Shown here: piece after piece, positions 11,857 through 21,441 of the stretch
Position numbering within the stretch: the stretch's first letter is position 1
Layout: each line of letters starts with the position of its first letter
NCBI RefSeq assembly: GCF_004804275.1
Contig: NZ_STGI01000008.1
Coordinates: 124,001 to 188,000 of the forward strand
From: Herbaspirillum sp. ST 5-3
GTDB lineage: Bacteria; Pseudomonadota; Gammaproteobacteria; Burkholderiales; Burkholderiaceae_D
Length of the DNA stretch: 64,000 nucleotides
Direction: 5' to 3'
Made by a program: the position numbers and the translations under genes
The notes under the pieces: model-generated
What the model was told of the DNA's origin: nothing
Databases searched by the model: none
The model's input: the letters and a program-made list of their open reading frames with translations, nothing else

Positions 11857-13266
11857 TCAGATCATCGGGCGCCGCCCCGATACGCCCATCGTTTGTTCCA
11901 GTGCATGCGCAATCTGCAGCAGCGCGAACTCGCCCTGATGGCGCCCCACAATCTGCATTCCCACCGGCAGCCCGTCATCGGTAAAGCCGCAAGGCAGTGA
12001 CAGCGCGGGATGCGCGGTCGCCGTCACCAGGTAACAGGATCGCATCCATTCAATGTAACTTCCCATTCGGATGCCTTCAATTTCAGTGACGTAGGGCTGT
12101 TCGATCGGAAAGGGCGGAACCTGGTTCACCGGCAGCACGATGAAATCGTAGTTCTGCATGAAGCGATGCATGCGCTGAAACAAAGAGGTGCGCAACTTGT
12201 TGGCGCGCGCGATTTGCGTCCCGTTCAGCTTTCGCCCCTCCTCGATGTTCCACACCACCGTGTCCTTGAGCACGCCGGGATGCCGGTCCATCACTGCGCC
12301 GAGACCGGACTCGAAGGCAAAGGCGCGCAGCGTCATGAACACTTCGTGGGCATCGCGAAAATCGGGGCAGGCGTTCTCGACCACGCAGCCGAGATCTTCG
12401 AAAGCACGGCGCTGCGCATCGATGGCGCGCACGACGCGCTTGTCCACCGGCAGGCCGCCCATGTCGGGACTCCACGCTATGCGAATGCCGTCGAAGTCGC
12501 GCGCGAGCGGTGCGCGAAAGCGCGATCCATCTTCCGCAATGGCGAGCGGATCGCGTGCATCCGGTCCGGCGATCACGGAAAGATACAGCGCGAGGTCGGC
12601 GACGGTGCGTGCCATCGGTCCGCTCACCGACAGACTGTCCCAGCCATTCAGGGCGGGGAACTGCGGCACGCGTCCGACCGAAGGGCGCAGTCCGACGACA
12701 TTGCAGAAATTGGCAGGGCAACGCAGCGAACCGCCCATGTCCGTGCCGTCGGCCAGCGGAACCATGCCGGTCGCCAGTGCCACGGCCGAGCCGCCGCTTG
12801 AACCGCCGCAGGTCTTCGACAGGTCGTAGGGATTGCGCGTGGCGCCGAATACCGCGTTGAAGGTCTGTGAGCCGGCGCCGAATTCGGGTGTGTTGGTTTT
12901 GCCGATGCTGATGGCGCCTGCGCGCTGCTGGCGTTCGACGATCAGCGCGCTGCTGCTCGGAACGAGGTTTTCATGCACTTTGGAGCCGAAGGTGGTGCGC
13001 ATGCTCTTGGTGAGCAGCAAGTCCTTGTGCGCCACCGGCAAGCCATGCAGCGGGCCCAATGGCTCGCCGCGCGCCTGCGCTTCGTCGGCGGCAGCGGCGC
13101 CAGACAAGGCTTGTTCCGCATGCAGCGTGACGATCGCATTCACCTTGGGATTGATGCTGTCGATGCGCGCCAGGTGGGCTTGCATCACTTCACGTGCGGA
13201 CAGACGGCCTGCGTGGATTTCGGCGGCCATGTCCGTCGCACTCAGATAGCAGATGTCTTGCGTCAT
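11857..13266 (-). CDS. Amidase, amidase-signature (AS) family
   Basis: The 469-residue protein carries the AS-family triad: Lys81 in HKDLLLTKS, the cis-Ser at 156 in GGSSGGS, and the nucleophile Ser180 in GTDMGGS. The 24-residue spacing of the two serines is the family standard. It hydrolyses a carboxamide to the acid and ammonia; the true substrate is unknown. GatA is unlikely because no gatB or gatC is adjacent. No signal peptide is visible, so it should be cytosolic. It lies downstream of, and on the same strand as, the aminotransferase gene, with a 95-bp gap. Confidence 0.9.
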   Translation of the reverse strand: MTQDICYLSATDMAAEIHAGRLSAREVMQAHLARIDSINPKVNAIVTLHAEQALSGAAAADEAQARGEPLGPLHGLPVAHKDLLLTKSMRTTFGSKVHENLVPSSSALIVERQQRAGAISIGKTNTPEFGAGSQTFNAVFGATRNPYDLSKTCGGSSGGSAVALATGMVPLADGTDMGGSLRCPANFCNVVGLRPSVGRVPQFPALNGWDSLSVSGPMARTVADLALYLSVIAGPDARDPLAIAEDGSRFRAPLARDFDGIRIAWSPDMGGLPVDKRVVRAIDAQRRAFEDLGCVVENACPDFRDAHEVFMTLRAFAFESGLGAVMDRHPGVLKDTVVWNIEEGRKLNGTQIARANKLRTSLFQRMHRFMQNYDFIVLPVNQVPPFPIEQPYVTEIEGIRMGSYIEWMRSCYLVTATAHPALSLPCGFTDDGLPVGMQIVGRHQGEFALLQIAHALEQTMGVSGRRPMI

Positions 13267-13361
13267 GTTTCGTATCCAATGGCGAATGCGAAGCTGCCTC
13301 GCGTGACGCCCAAGTCACTCAAGGAGGGAAGCCGCACAGACATCTGCCGGGTGCGATCGAA

Positions 13362-14564
13362 TCAATGACCGAGCGACGTCAGCACTTCCGACAGCATCGC
13401 GATCATGTGATCGATTTCCTCTGTCGTGATGTTCAGCGAGGGCATGAAGCGCAGCAAGTCGGGGCGCGGCGAATTGATCAGCAGGCCGATCGGATTCAGG
13501 TCGCGCGCAGCTTCGACGATCTTCGGGCCGATGTCCTTGCCGAGCTTGAGCGCGCGCAGCAGCCCTTCGCCGCGTTCGCCGTCGAGGCTGTGCCTGACGC
13601 AGAGCTTGCGCAGCTCGGCGCCCAGATACTCGCCCTTGTCGCGCACCGCAGGCAGGAAGCCGGGTTTCAACAATTCGGTGAGAACGGCGATGCCCGCAGC
13701 CGTCATCACAGGATTGCCGTTGTAGGTGCCGCCCTGTTCGCCGGGCTCGAAGCATGCGATTTCCTCGCGCGCCAGCAATGCCGACAGCGGCACGCCGCCG
13801 CCGATGCCTTTCCCAAGCGTCATGATGTCCGGTTCGATATCCGACAACTGGTAGGCGAACAACTCGCCGGTGCGGCCCATGCCGGATTGCACTTCATCGA
13901 CGATCAGCAGCAGGTTGTGCTGCCTGGTCAGCGCGCGGAGCGCTTGCATGAATTCGCGCGTGGCCGGAATGACACCGCTTTCGCCTTGCACCGGTTCCAG
14001 CATCACGGCGACGGTCTTGTCGGTGATCAGCTTCTCGACGCTGGCGAGGTCATTCAGTTCCGCCTTCGGGAAGCCCGGCACCTGCGGCGCGAACATGGTG
14101 TCCCAGCCGGTCTTTCCGCTGGCCGACATGGTGGCCAGTGTGCGACCGTGGAAACCGTGGTTGAAGGTAATGATTTCGTAGCGGTTTTCACGGGCGGCAT
14201 TCTTGTTGAGCTTGCCCCATTTGCGCGCCAGCTTGATCGCGCCTTCGTTGGCCTCCGCGCCGCTGTTGGCGAAGAACACGCGGTCGAAGCAGGAGTGCTG
14301 GGTCAGCATTGAGGCCAGCACGATCGAGGGCTCGTTGTAGAAGGCAGGCGACGGATTGATCAGCTTGCCGACCTGGGCGGTAACCGCATCGACGACGCAT
14401 TGCGGCGAATGGCCGAGGCAGTTGACCGCCCAGCCTTGCAGGTAGTCGAGGTAGCGCTTGCCGGTATGATCCGTCAGCCACATGCCGCGGCCCTCGGTAA
14501 ACACCAGGTTTGGCCGGTTGGTGATTTTCATGAGGGCGTTGATGTCGTACTGGCTGAATTCCAT
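13362..14564 (-). CDS. Class III aminotransferase, acetylornithine/succinyldiaminopimelate type (ArgD-like)
   Basis: The 400-residue, PLP-dependent class III aminotransferase shows [15 protein letters not shown] around residue 100, [13 protein letters not shown] around 221-233, and the PLP-binding Lys252 in TLGKGIGGG. This pattern suits acetylornithine aminotransferase (arginine biosynthesis), although 4-aminobutyrate or ornithine aminotransferases share most of it. CAGGAG stands seven bases before the ATG. The gene is separated from the reductase upstream by a terminator, so it probably has its own promoter at about 14570-14760. Confidence 0.85.
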   Translation of the reverse strand: MEFSQYDINALMKITNRPNLVFTEGRGMWLTDHTGKRYLDYLQGWAVNCLGHSPQCVVDAVTAQVGKLINPSPAFYNEPSIVLASMLTQHSCFDRVFFANSGAEANEGAIKLARKWGKLNKNAARENRYEIITFNHGFHGRTLATMSASGKTGWDTMFAPQVPGFPKAELNDLASVEKLITDKTVAVMLEPVQGESGVIPATREFMQALRALTRQHNLLLIVDEVQSGMGRTGELFAYQLSDIEPDIMTLGKGIGGGVPLSALLAREEIACFEPGEQGGTYNGNPVMTAAGIAVLTELLKPGFLPAVRDKGEYLGAELRKLCVRHSLDGERGEGLLRALKLGKDIGPKIVEAARDLNPIGLLINSPRPDLLRFMPSLNITTEEIDHMIAMLSEVLTSLGH

Positions 14565-14605
14565 GTCGGGGCTCCTGAATTCGAAAAAGGCAAATGGGGT
14601 GAGTC

Positions 14606-14637
14606 AAAAAAAAAGCCACAGGGCGGGCCTGTGGCTT
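14606..14637 (-). terminator. Rho-independent terminator (minus strand) of the reductase gene
   Basis: AAGCCACAGG (14613-14622) and CCTGTGGCTT (14628-14637) form a perfect 10-bp stem with a 5-nt loop. On the minus strand the stem is followed by a U-tract (14606-14612 complement). It ends the transcript of the gene at 14761-15801. Confidence 0.88.
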
Positions 14638-14760
14638 AGTGAGCGCAAACGCTTACAGGCACGGCTTCCCTGGCTGAGGCAGCAGGGAACGGCGTCGCAA
14701 TGGTTTGGCTGTCGTATTCATGAAATCAATATTAAGGTTTTTTGCGCAGTGCGTCAAAAA

Positions 14761-15801
14761 CTATTTTCCGGCCAGGTCGGATGCCACATCGGCTTCCGAG
14801 GTGAAGGCATCGGCATAAAATTCCTCTTCCGGCAGCTTGCACTGCGACACGAAATCGCGCTTGGCAGAATCGACCATGACCGGGACGCCGCAGGCATACA
14901 CCTGGTGGCTGGACAAGTCGGGCAGGTCTTCCATCACGGCACAGTGTACGAAGCCGGTGCGCCCGGTCCAGCCGTCTTCCGGCAGCGCGTCTGAAATCAC
15001 CGGCACATACTTGAAGTTCGGCACCGTGCGCGCCCACTCCTCGCACAGGGCATGCATGTACAAGTCCTTCGGTCGGCGGCCGCCCCAGTACAGCACCATC
15101 GGGCGTTGCGTCTTCTTGTGAATCGCGTGCTCGATGATGGCCTTGATCGGCGCAAAGCCGGTGCCGGAGGCGAGCAGCACGATAGGCTTGTCGGAATCCT
15201 CGCGCAGGAAGAAGGTGCCAAGCGGTCCTTCAAAACGCAGGATGTCGCGCTCCTTCATGTTGTTGAATACATGATCCGTGAACAGGCCACCGTCCATGTG
15301 GCGGATGTGGACCGTGAGATGCTCGTCCTGGTGCGGCGCATTGGCCATGCTGTAGCTGCGGCGCTTGCCGTCTTTCAGCAGGAATTCGATGTACTGGCCG
15401 GCCTTGTATTGCAGGCGTTCGTTGGCTGGCAACTGCAGCGAGACCACCATCACGTCGTCGGCGACGCGGTCGAGCCTGGCGACGCGGGTCGGCAGTTTCT
15501 TGATCGGAAATTCGCCCGCGCCAAGCACCTCGCGCGCTTCGATCACGATGTCCGAATGCGGCGTCGCGCAGCAGAACAGCGAGAGGCCTTTTTCTTCCTC
15601 CGCCACCGGCAGGGCTTTTTCCTGATGCGCGCCATGCGTGACCGAGCCTTCGACCAGTTTACCTTTACAGGTGCCGCACGCACCGTTCTTGCAACCATAG
15701 GGCAAACCCACGCCGGCGCGGATCGCGGCAGTCAATACGGTTTCGCCTTCTTCACAGGTAAATTGCCGACCACTCGGCTGAACAGTAACTTGGAAAGTCA
15801 T
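14761..15801 (-). CDS. NAD(P)H-dependent flavoprotein reductase with N-terminal plant-type 2Fe-2S domain
   Basis: The 346-residue protein starts MTFQVTVQPSGRQFTCEEGE. It has a plant-type 2Fe-2S domain (Cys37, Cys42, Cys45 in GCKNGACGTC, and the fourth ligand at Cys77 or 78). FAD- and NAD(P)-binding modules follow, with RSYSMANAP and GTGFAPIKA. The layout is that of the reductase subunits of ring monooxygenases and of CDP-6-deoxyglucoseen reductase (AscD) relatives, which pass electrons from NAD(P)H to an oxygenase or dehydratase. No such partner lies nearby. The ATG at 15801 is preferred because AGGA precedes it and the 2Fe-2S domain begins there. Extending upstream would run across the divergent gene. 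Confidence 0.85.
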   Translation of the reverse strand: MTFQVTVQPSGRQFTCEEGETVLTAAIRAGVGLPYGCKNGACGTCKGKLVEGSVTHGAHQEKALPVAEEEKGLSLFCCATPHSDIVIEAREVLGAGEFPIKKLPTRVARLDRVADDVMVVSLQLPANERLQYKAGQYIEFLLKDGKRRSYSMANAPHQDEHLTVHIRHMDGGLFTDHVFNNMKERDILRFEGPLGTFFLREDSDKPIVLLASGTGFAPIKAIIEHAIHKKTQRPMVLYWGGRRPKDLYMHALCEEWARTVPNFKYVPVISDALPEDGWTGRTGFVHCAVMEDLPDLSSHQVYACGVPVMVDSAKRDFVSQCKLPEEEFYADAFTSEADVASDLAGK

Positions 15802-15810
15802 ACAATCCTG

Positions 15811-16698
15811 ATGATGAACAATAAAAAAATCGAACTGCCACGCGTGCTGATCGTCGGATGTGGCGATGTCGGGATGCGTCTCTTGCCCTTGTTGCGCGGA
15901 CGTTTCCGCATCTTTGCAGTCACCAGCCAGGAGTCGCGCCGCGCTGAATTGCGCGCTGCCGGCGCGGTGCCGGTCATCGCCGACCTCGACCAGCCTGCAA
16001 GCCTTGCGCGTCTTGCGCGGCTCGCGTCCTGCATCGTGCATCTCGCACCACCTCAATCCGAGGGGATAAAGGACCGGCGCACGCGTCATTTGACCGCCAT
16101 TTTACCCGACCATGCGACCCTGGTTTATGTGAGCACGACCGGCGTGTATGGCGACTGCGGCGGCGCGCTGGCGGATGAGACGCGTCCGGTTCATCCTCAA
16201 AATGCCCGCGCCAGGCGCAGGGTCGATGCGGAACGCGTCTTGCGTGCATGGGCGCGGCGCTCCGAATCGCGGCTCGCCATCCTGCGCGTGCCGGGAATTT
16301 ATGCGGCGGACCGCTTGCCCGTCGAGCGTCTGCAGAAGGGCACGCCGGCACTGGCCGCCGAGGACGATGTGTATACCAATCACATCCACGCCGATGACCT
16401 CGCCCGCATCGTGGCGCGCGCCTTGTTCCGCGCACGTTCCTGCCGGGTGTATCACGCGGTGGACGACTCGGACATGAAGATGGCGGATTACTTCGACGCG
16501 GTCGCCGATGCGGCCGGATTGCCGAGGCCGCTGCGCCTGCCGCGAGAGAAATTGCAGGAAGCGGTCTCTCCGATGTTGCTGTCCTTCATGTCCGAATCGC
16601 GGCGGCTGTCCAATACGCGGATGAAGGCGGAACTCGGCGTCAGGCTGCGTTATCCGACTGTCAACGACGCGCTGAAGGAAATCTTCGGCCTGCCTTGA
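15811..16698 (+). CDS. NAD(P)-dependent epimerase/dehydratase-fold protein (atypical SDR, YeeZ-like)
   Basis: The 295-residue protein has a Rossmann start, RVLIVGCGDVGMRLL (about residues 10-24). An atypical-SDR pattern follows: VYVSTTGVYGD near residue 108-118 and a conserved HIHADDLA. This resembles YeeZ-type proteins. The usual SDR YxxxK is not clear, since RRRVDAERVLR lies where it would be expected, so catalysis is uncertain. The ATG at 15811 is chosen because the Rossmann motif begins at once. Its start lies only nine bases from that of the divergent reductase. Substrate unknown. Confidence 0.75.
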   Translation: MMNNKKIELPRVLIVGCGDVGMRLLPLLRGRFRIFAVTSQESRRAELRAAGAVPVIADLDQPASLARLARLASCIVHLAPPQSEGIKDRRTRHLTAILPDHATLVYVSTTGVYGDCGGALADETRPVHPQNARARRRVDAERVLRAWARRSESRLAILRVPGIYAADRLPVERLQKGTPALAAEDDVYTNHIHADDLARIVARALFRARSCRVYHAVDDSDMKMADYFDAVADAAGLPRPLRLPREKLQEAVSPMLLSFMSESRRLSNTRMKAELGVRLRYPTVNDALKEIFGLP

Positions 16699-16707
16699 TT
16701 TGCCTGC

Positions 16708-16738
16708 TTGACCTTCCCATCATGGTAAGGCCGATAAT
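16708..16738 (+). promoter_or_regulatory. CueR-type promoter/operator of copA
   Basis: TTGACC (16708-16713) and GATAAT (16733-16738) are separated by 19 bp instead of 17. The spacer region holds the dyad CCTTCCCATCATGGTAAGG (16712-16730). An over-long spacer with an ACCTTCC/GGAAGG-type dyad is the hallmark of MerR/CueR-activated promoters. CueR is encoded just downstream of copA. Confidence 0.85.
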
Positions 16739-16767
16739 GCAGTCAATATGATGATCAAGGAGCAAGC

Positions 16768-19188
16768 ATGAGCGCGCTTCCGCACGCCAAGCAATCCGAT
16801 TCACAGGAATTTACCTTCAACGTCGAGGGAATGACCTGTGCGTCCTGTGTTGCACGAATTGAAAAAGTCCTGCGTGGCCTTCCCGGCGTTATCGATGCAA
16901 GCGTCAACCTGGGCACCGAGAGCGCGACGGTGCTTGCCGGTCGGGACGTCGGCTTCACCACATTGCAACAAGCTGTCGAGAAAGCCGGCTACAACGTGGC
17001 GCAGCAGGAAATCGATCTCGATGTCGAAGGCATGACCTGCGCGTCCTGCGTCGGGCGCGTGGAAAAGGCCCTGCGCAAGGTCAGCGGGGTCGTCGATGCG
17101 AGCGTAAACCTCGCCACTGAAAGCGCCCACGTCAGGGCCAGCGCGGCCTTGCCGGTGAATGCATTGACCGCCGCCATCGAAGCGGCCGGCTATCATGCAC
17201 GCCCGCATCGCGCGGCAAGTGCCAGCGAGCAGGCGGCAAAACCCCATGACAAGCAATTGCTGCATGTTGTGTTCGCCGCGCTGCTGTCCTTGCCGCTGAT
17301 CGTGCCCATGCTGCTCGACCTGTTCGGCCAGCACTGGATGCTGCCCGGCTGGGTGCAATTTGCCCTGGCGACACCGGTGCAGTTCTGGCTCGGTGCGCGT
17401 TTTTATCGTGCCGGATGGAAGGCGGTGAAGGCCGGGGCGGGCAACATGGACCTGCTGGTTGCGCTGGGCACAAGTGCTGCGTACGGCTTGAGCGTCTATC
17501 AATTGCTCGCGCACGGCGAAGACGGCATGGCACACCTGTACTTCGAAGCCTCGGCGGTGGTGATTACCCTGGTCCTGCTCGGCAAATGGCTGGAGGCGCG
17601 TGCCAAGCGCCAGACCACCGAAGCGATTCGAGCATTGCAGGTATTGCGCCCCGACCTTGCCCGCGTCCGGCGTGAGGGTGCGGACATCGATGTGGCCATT
17701 GAGCAGGTCGGACTGGGCGACATCGTCGTGGTGCGTCCCGGCGAGCGGGTCGCGGTTGACGGCATTGTCGTCGAGGGTATGAGTCACATTGACGAATCGC
17801 TGATCACCGGCGAGAGCCTGCCGGTAGCCAAGCAGGCCGGCGAGAAAGTGACCGGCGGTTCGATCAACGCAGAGGGTCTGCTGCTGGTGCGAACGGTCGC
17901 GGTTGGCGCGGAGACGACCCTGTCGCGCATCATCCGCCTGGTCGAGAGTGCACAGGCGGCGAAGGCGCCAATTCAACATCTGGTCGACAAGGTCAGTGCG
18001 GTCTTCGTCCCGATCGTGCTGCTGATTGCGCTGGCGACCATGATCGGCTGGTGGCTCTATGGCGGCGACATCGAACGGTCGATCATCAATGCGGTGGCCG
18101 TACTGGTGATCGCATGCCCCTGCGCGCTCGGGCTGGCAACGCCGGCAGCGATCATGGCAGGCACCGGCGTCGGCGCCAGGAACGGCATTCTGATCAAGGA
18201 TGCCGAAGCGCTGGAAATTGCGCATTCTGTCACCACCGTCGTATTCGACAAGACGGGTACGCTGACAATCGGCAAACCTGCATTGACGCAAGCGGTCCCG
18301 AATGGGATCCAGGAGCATGAACTGCTCCGCCTCGCCGCGGCCGTCCAGCAGGGCAGCGAACATCCGTTGGCGCATGCAGTGGTGGATGCCGCGAAGGCAA
18401 AGGGCATTGATGCGCAAGCCGCCACTGAAGTCACCGCGCTTCCGGGACGCGGATTGGCAGCGATCGTGGACGGCCGCCAACTCAAGCTCGGCAGCACGCG
18501 TCTGATGCAGGAGCTTGGGATCGACTTGAGTCCGCTTGCCGAACGCGCATCCGAGCTTGAGGGAAAGGGCAACACGATTTCGTGGCTCGCAGAGGATGGA
18601 AGCAATCAATTGCTTGGCTTGCTGGCCTTTGGCGATCAGCTCAAACCCAGCGCGCAGCAAGCAGTCACGCGCTTGCATGCACTAGGCGCAAAAACCGTCA
18701 TGCTGACCGGCGACAACAAGGGCAGTGCGGCAGCGGTCGGTGGTGCTCTCGGCATCGATCACATCGTTTCCGAAGTGCTTCCGGCGGACAAGGCTGACAA
18801 GGTCGCTGCCCTGAAGGGCAAGGGCCAGGTGGTCGCCATGGTCGGCGATGGTATCAACGATGCACCGGCACTCGCGGCAGCCGATGTCGGCATTGCGATG
18901 GCGACCGGCACCGATGTGGCCATGCACGCGGCCGGCATCACCCTGATGCGGGGCGATCCGGCGCTGGTGGCCGACGCGATCGACATTTCGCGTCGGACCT
19001 ACAGCAAGATTCGCCAGAATCTCTTCTGGGCGTTTATCTACAACCTGATCGGGATTCCCTTGGCGGCATTCGGGCTGCTCAATCCGGTCGTCGCCGGCGC
19101 GGCCATGGCATTCAGCTCCGTCAGCGTGATCAGCAATGCGCTGCTGCTGCGCCGCTGGACGCCGGCCAACGCGAAGAGGGCATCATGA
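16768..19188 (+). CDS. copA: Copper-exporting P1B-type ATPase
   Basis: The 806-residue P1B ATPase has two N-terminal heavy-metal domains (Cys24/Cys27 and Cys91/Cys94, both GMTCASC). Transmembrane helices carry the ion-binding Cys-Pro-Cys at 450-452. The phosphorylation site DKTGTLT starts at Asp494, and the hinge [10 protein letters not shown] is present. It uses ATP to export Cu(I) from the cytoplasm through the inner membrane. The 19-bp-spacer promoter upstream, the cueR gene overlapping its end and the nearby copZ all support copper rather than another soft metal. Confidence 0.96.
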   Translation: MSALPHAKQSDSQEFTFNVEGMTCASCVARIEKVLRGLPGVIDASVNLGTESATVLAGRDVGFTTLQQAVEKAGYNVAQQEIDLDVEGMTCASCVGRVEKALRKVSGVVDASVNLATESAHVRASAALPVNALTAAIEAAGYHARPHRAASASEQAAKPHDKQLLHVVFAALLSLPLIVPMLLDLFGQHWMLPGWVQFALATPVQFWLGARFYRAGWKAVKAGAGNMDLLVALGTSAAYGLSVYQLLAHGEDGMAHLYFEASAVVITLVLLGKWLEARAKRQTTEAIRALQVLRPDLARVRREGADIDVAIEQVGLGDIVVVRPGERVAVDGIVVEGMSHIDESLITGESLPVAKQAGEKVTGGSINAEGLLLVRTVAVGAETTLSRIIRLVESAQAAKAPIQHLVDKVSAVFVPIVLLIALATMIGWWLYGGDIERSIINAVAVLVIACPCALGLATPAAIMAGTGVGARNGILIKDAEALEIAHSVTTVVFDKTGTLTIGKPALTQAVPNGIQEHELLRLAAAVQQGSEHPLAHAVVDAAKAKGIDAQAATEVTALPGRGLAAIVDGRQLKLGSTRLMQELGIDLSPLAERASELEGKGNTISWLAEDGSNQLLGLLAFGDQLKPSAQQAVTRLHALGAKTVMLTGDNKGSAAAVGGALGIDHIVSEVLPADKADKVAALKGKGQVVAMVGDGINDAPALAAADVGIAMATGTDVAMHAAGITLMRGDPALVADAIDISRRTYSKIRQNLFWAFIYNLIGIPLAAFGLLNPVVAGAAMAFSSVSVISNALLLRRWTPANAKRAS

Positions 19189-19598
19189 ACATCGGACAGG
19201 CATCCAAGGCGTCCGGCGTATCGGCCAAGATGATTCGCTATTACGAGAGCATCCATCTGATCAAGGCCAGCCATCGCAGCGATTCCGGATACCGCACCTA
19301 CGGCGACAGCGACGTGCACACGCTGCGCTTCATCCGGCGCGCGCGCTCCCTCGGGTTTTCACTGGAACAGATCAAGGATTTGCTGTCGCTGTGGCAGGAT
19401 CCGCATCGTGCCAGCGCGGACGTGAAGGCGATTGCGCAAGAGCATGTTGCCCAGCTTCAGCAGCGCATACAGGAACTGACGGAGATGTGTGACACGATCA
19501 AGCATCTTGCGCATGCGTGTTCGGGAGACAGCAGGCCGGAATGCCCGATTCTGCAAGGCCTCGCGGCCTCAGCGGACGAGGAGCATCACTGCCATTGA
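19185..19598 (+). CDS. cueR: Cu(I)-responsive MerR-family transcriptional regulator CueR
   Basis: The 137-residue MerR-family regulator has an N-terminal HTH ([19 protein letters not shown]), a dimerisation helix and the metal loop Cys112-x7-Cys120 in CSGDSRPEC. These are the same positions and spacing as in E. coli CueR. It should bind Cu(I), Ag(I) or Au(I) and distort promoters with 19-bp spacers. The start overlaps the copA stop as ATGA, so translation is probably coupled and copper induces its own sensor. The C-terminal HHCH tail is an extra possible metal site. Confidence 0.94.
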   Translation: MNIGQASKASGVSAKMIRYYESIHLIKASHRSDSGYRTYGDSDVHTLRFIRRARSLGFSLEQIKDLLSLWQDPHRASADVKAIAQEHVAQLQQRIQELTEMCDTIKHLAHACSGDSRPECPILQGLAASADEEHHCH

Positions 19599-19641
19599 CG
19601 GTGATGAGGCAGGATGGGGGGGCAGGGAACTGCCCCATTTT

Positions 19642-19848
19642 TCAGGATGCGCTGCTTTGCAGCACAGGATATCCCGCTTCGCTCACTGCCGACTTGATGT
19701 CGTCCAGTTTCGCGGATGACGTGACGCGCACCTTCTGCGTCGCCAGATCCACTTCCACTTTTGCCGTGGAATCCACTGCCTGCACCGATTTGGTCACCGC
19801 ATTGACGCAGTGGCCGCAGCTCATTCCTTCGACTTTCAGTTCGTACAT
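19642..19848 (-). CDS. copZ: Copper chaperone CopZ-like heavy-metal-associated domain protein
   Basis: The 68-residue protein is a single HMA domain with the metal motif GMSCGHC (Cys11, Cys14). It should bind Cu(I) in the cytosol and deliver it to the CopA heavy-metal domains. It is convergent with cueR and has its own CueR-type promoter. The length is typical for CopZ/Atx1 proteins. Confidence 0.92.
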   Translation of the reverse strand: MYELKVEGMSCGHCVNAVTKSVQAVDSTAKVEVDLATQKVRVTSSAKLDDIKSAVSEAGYPVLQSSAS

Positions 19849-19881
19849 GATGTTTGCTCCTGATGAATAAGAGATATCGAT

Positions 19882-19912
19882 AGCGTAGAGCTTTCCAACG
19901 TGGGAAGGTCAA
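19882..19912 (-). promoter_or_regulatory. CueR-type promoter/operator of copZ
   Basis: On the minus strand TTGACC (19912-19907) and TACGCT (19887-19882) are again 19 bp apart. The dyad begins ACCTTCCCACG and ends GGAAAGC. The first 12 bases are identical to those of the copA promoter. It lies 33 bp before the copZ start and downstream of upp. Confidence 0.82.
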
Positions 19913-19938
19913 GTGCCATTCCGTTGTGCCGGTTCAAA

Positions 19939-20589
19939 TTACTTTGTCCCGAACAAGCGATCTCCCGCATCGCCCAGGCCGGGAACGATGTACGCATGAT
20001 CGTTCAGATGGGAATCGAGCGAGGCAACATACACCTTCACGTCCGGATGCGCCTGCTGGAATACCTGCACGCCTTCCGGTGCCGCGACCAGAGCAAGAAA
20101 GGTGATCTGCTGGTCGGACACGCCGCGCTTCTTCAGCACGTCGACAGCATGCACGGCGGAATTGCCCGTTGCCAGCATCGGATCGCAGAGGATGAAGTTG
20201 CGATCGGCCAGATCGGGCAGGCGTACCAGATATTCGACCGGACGATGCGTTTCCGGATCGCGGTAGACGCCGATATGGCCCACGCGCGCCGACGGCACCA
20301 GTTCCAGCAAGCCGTCGCTCATGCCGATACCGGCACGCAGCACCGGCACCACCACCAGTTTTTTTCCGGCGATGACGGGAGCGTCGATGCTCTGCAGGGG
20401 CGTCTCGATGCGCATTGTCGTCAGCGGTAGGTTGCGGGTGATTTCGTAGCCCATCAGCAGCGTGATCTCACGCAGCAGCTCGCGGAAGGTGCGGGTCGAT
20501 GTCTCGCGATCGCGCATGTGGGTGAGCTTGTGCTGGATCAGCGGGTGATCGAGGATATAGAGATTCGGAAAGCGGGGATCTTGTTTCAT
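19939..20589 (-). CDS. upp: Uracil phosphoribosyltransferase
   Basis: The 216-residue protein has the PRPP-binding segment [36 protein letters not shown] and the C-terminal [17 protein letters not shown] typical of Upp. It makes UMP from uracil and PRPP in pyrimidine salvage, in the cytosol. Length and the conserved C-terminus match the family. It stands alone. No clear terminator was seen before the copZ promoter. Confidence 0.97.
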   Translation of the reverse strand: MKQDPRFPNLYILDHPLIQHKLTHMRDRETSTRTFRELLREITLLMGYEITRNLPLTTMRIETPLQSIDAPVIAGKKLVVVPVLRAGIGMSDGLLELVPSARVGHIGVYRDPETHRPVEYLVRLPDLADRNFILCDPMLATGNSAVHAVDVLKKRGVSDQQITFLALVAAPEGVQVFQQAHPDVKVYVASLDSHLNDHAYIVPGLGDAGDRLFGTK

Positions 20590-20981
20590 GACAGTATTCG
20601 CAATATGAGAGCGTTCTTGGGGCAGCTCAGGCGGATTGGTGCGGCATTAGAAGCTAATTTAGCAGACAGCTGCGCGTCTCTTCCGCCGAATGAGTTGCGC
20701 GCCTGTACCCAACAGGGGATGCCATGCTTGGCGCCAACATATTAATGGTTTTCGGAGAGACGGGATTCATTATTTGGAATCCCGACATGCGGGTTTCCGC
20801 GGCAAGCCAAATTGCGTGCGAAGAATTTCTGACATACCGCTCGCACAACAGGACGGCAGGAGACTGCTGCATCAGACCGGGCTCGGGCCTGCGAATTCAT
20901 CGGCAGGCAGTGTGCAGTTCGATTTCGTGAAGAGACAGTGCCGCCAGCGACAAAGGGGATGATCGTCGGGCCAGGCCTCGC
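20590..20981. other. Intergenic region without a recognisable gene
   Basis: These 392 bases lie between upp and a small membrane-protein gene. Only short open frames occur, and none has both a good ribosome site and protein-like composition. GACGGGATTCATTATTTGGAATCCCGAC around 20760-20787 could form a short hairpin. I see no RNA gene or repeat family. Confidence 0.4.
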
Positions 20982-21182
20982 TTATTTTCCTGCCTTCTCT
21001 TTGCTGCCTACCGATAGGCGTGATGCCAGAGAGAACGGCAGAACGCACACGTCGACAAGGATGGCCAGCGCGAACAAGGGGAGATAAAAGGGAATGAAAA
21101 CGATCTTCACCGGAAGAGGATATTCGGGGGACTTGGCAGTGCTCTCTACGAAGCCTGAAAGTAGCTGTGTGCAAAGAAACAT
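20982..21182 (-). CDS. Small hydrophobic protein, possibly YceK/YidQ-like (hypothetical)
   Basis: The 66-residue protein has a hydrophobic stretch rich in Phe, Leu, Ile and Pro (VFIPFYLPLFALAILVDVCV, about residues 27-46), then LPFSLASRLSVG. A strong GGAGG stands four bases before the ATG. The LPFSL ending recalls the short YceK/YidQ envelope proteins, but the lipobox is not clear. A single-span membrane protein is all that can be supported. Confidence 0.5.
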   Translation of the reverse strand: MFLCTQLLSGFVESTAKSPEYPLPVKIVFIPFYLPLFALAILVDVCVLPFSLASRLSVGSKEKAGK

Positions 21183-21397
21183 TACGCCTCCAAATGTGGA
21201 CAGCCGGTAAGTAGTTGCGAGTATAACTTATTCCCCTATGTTGAAAATGGGTATTTTGGCAAAGGGTGGCTTGGGTCAATTTTTGGGAGGCAAGGCGCTG
21301 CAATCCTTGTCGGGATTGAAAACGGGCAGCCGGTGGAACGCTGGCCGGGCAAGTGCAAAAGCCATTCTGCAATCCGGCCTGCAAGCGTCTCGGAAAG

Positions 21398-21427
21398 CAA
21401 AAAGCCCAGTCACATGGACTGGGCTTT
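21398..21427 (-). terminator. Terminator downstream of tRNA-Lys
   Basis: AAAGCCCAGTC (21401-21411) pairs perfectly with GACTGGGCTTT (21417-21427) around a 5-nt loop. On the minus strand it ends in a U-run. It lies 15 bp after the tRNA 3' end. Confidence 0.85.
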
Positions 21428-21441
21428 GCAATGGAATTCGT

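Noticed and set aside
11857..13266. Amidase gene as gatA (tRNA amidotransferase)
   Set aside because: The AS triad is shared by both, but gatB and gatC are not adjacent.
20724..20930. 68-codon plus-strand frame starting MLGANILMVFGE
   Set aside because: Has a purine-rich leader, but the protein has no recognisable pattern after residue 20 and lies in a region with no other support.
20872..21384. 170-codon minus-strand frame between upp and tRNA-Lys
   Set aside because: Odd composition, many Arg/Ser/Cys, overlaps the better supported small membrane gene in another frame, and no ribosome site.
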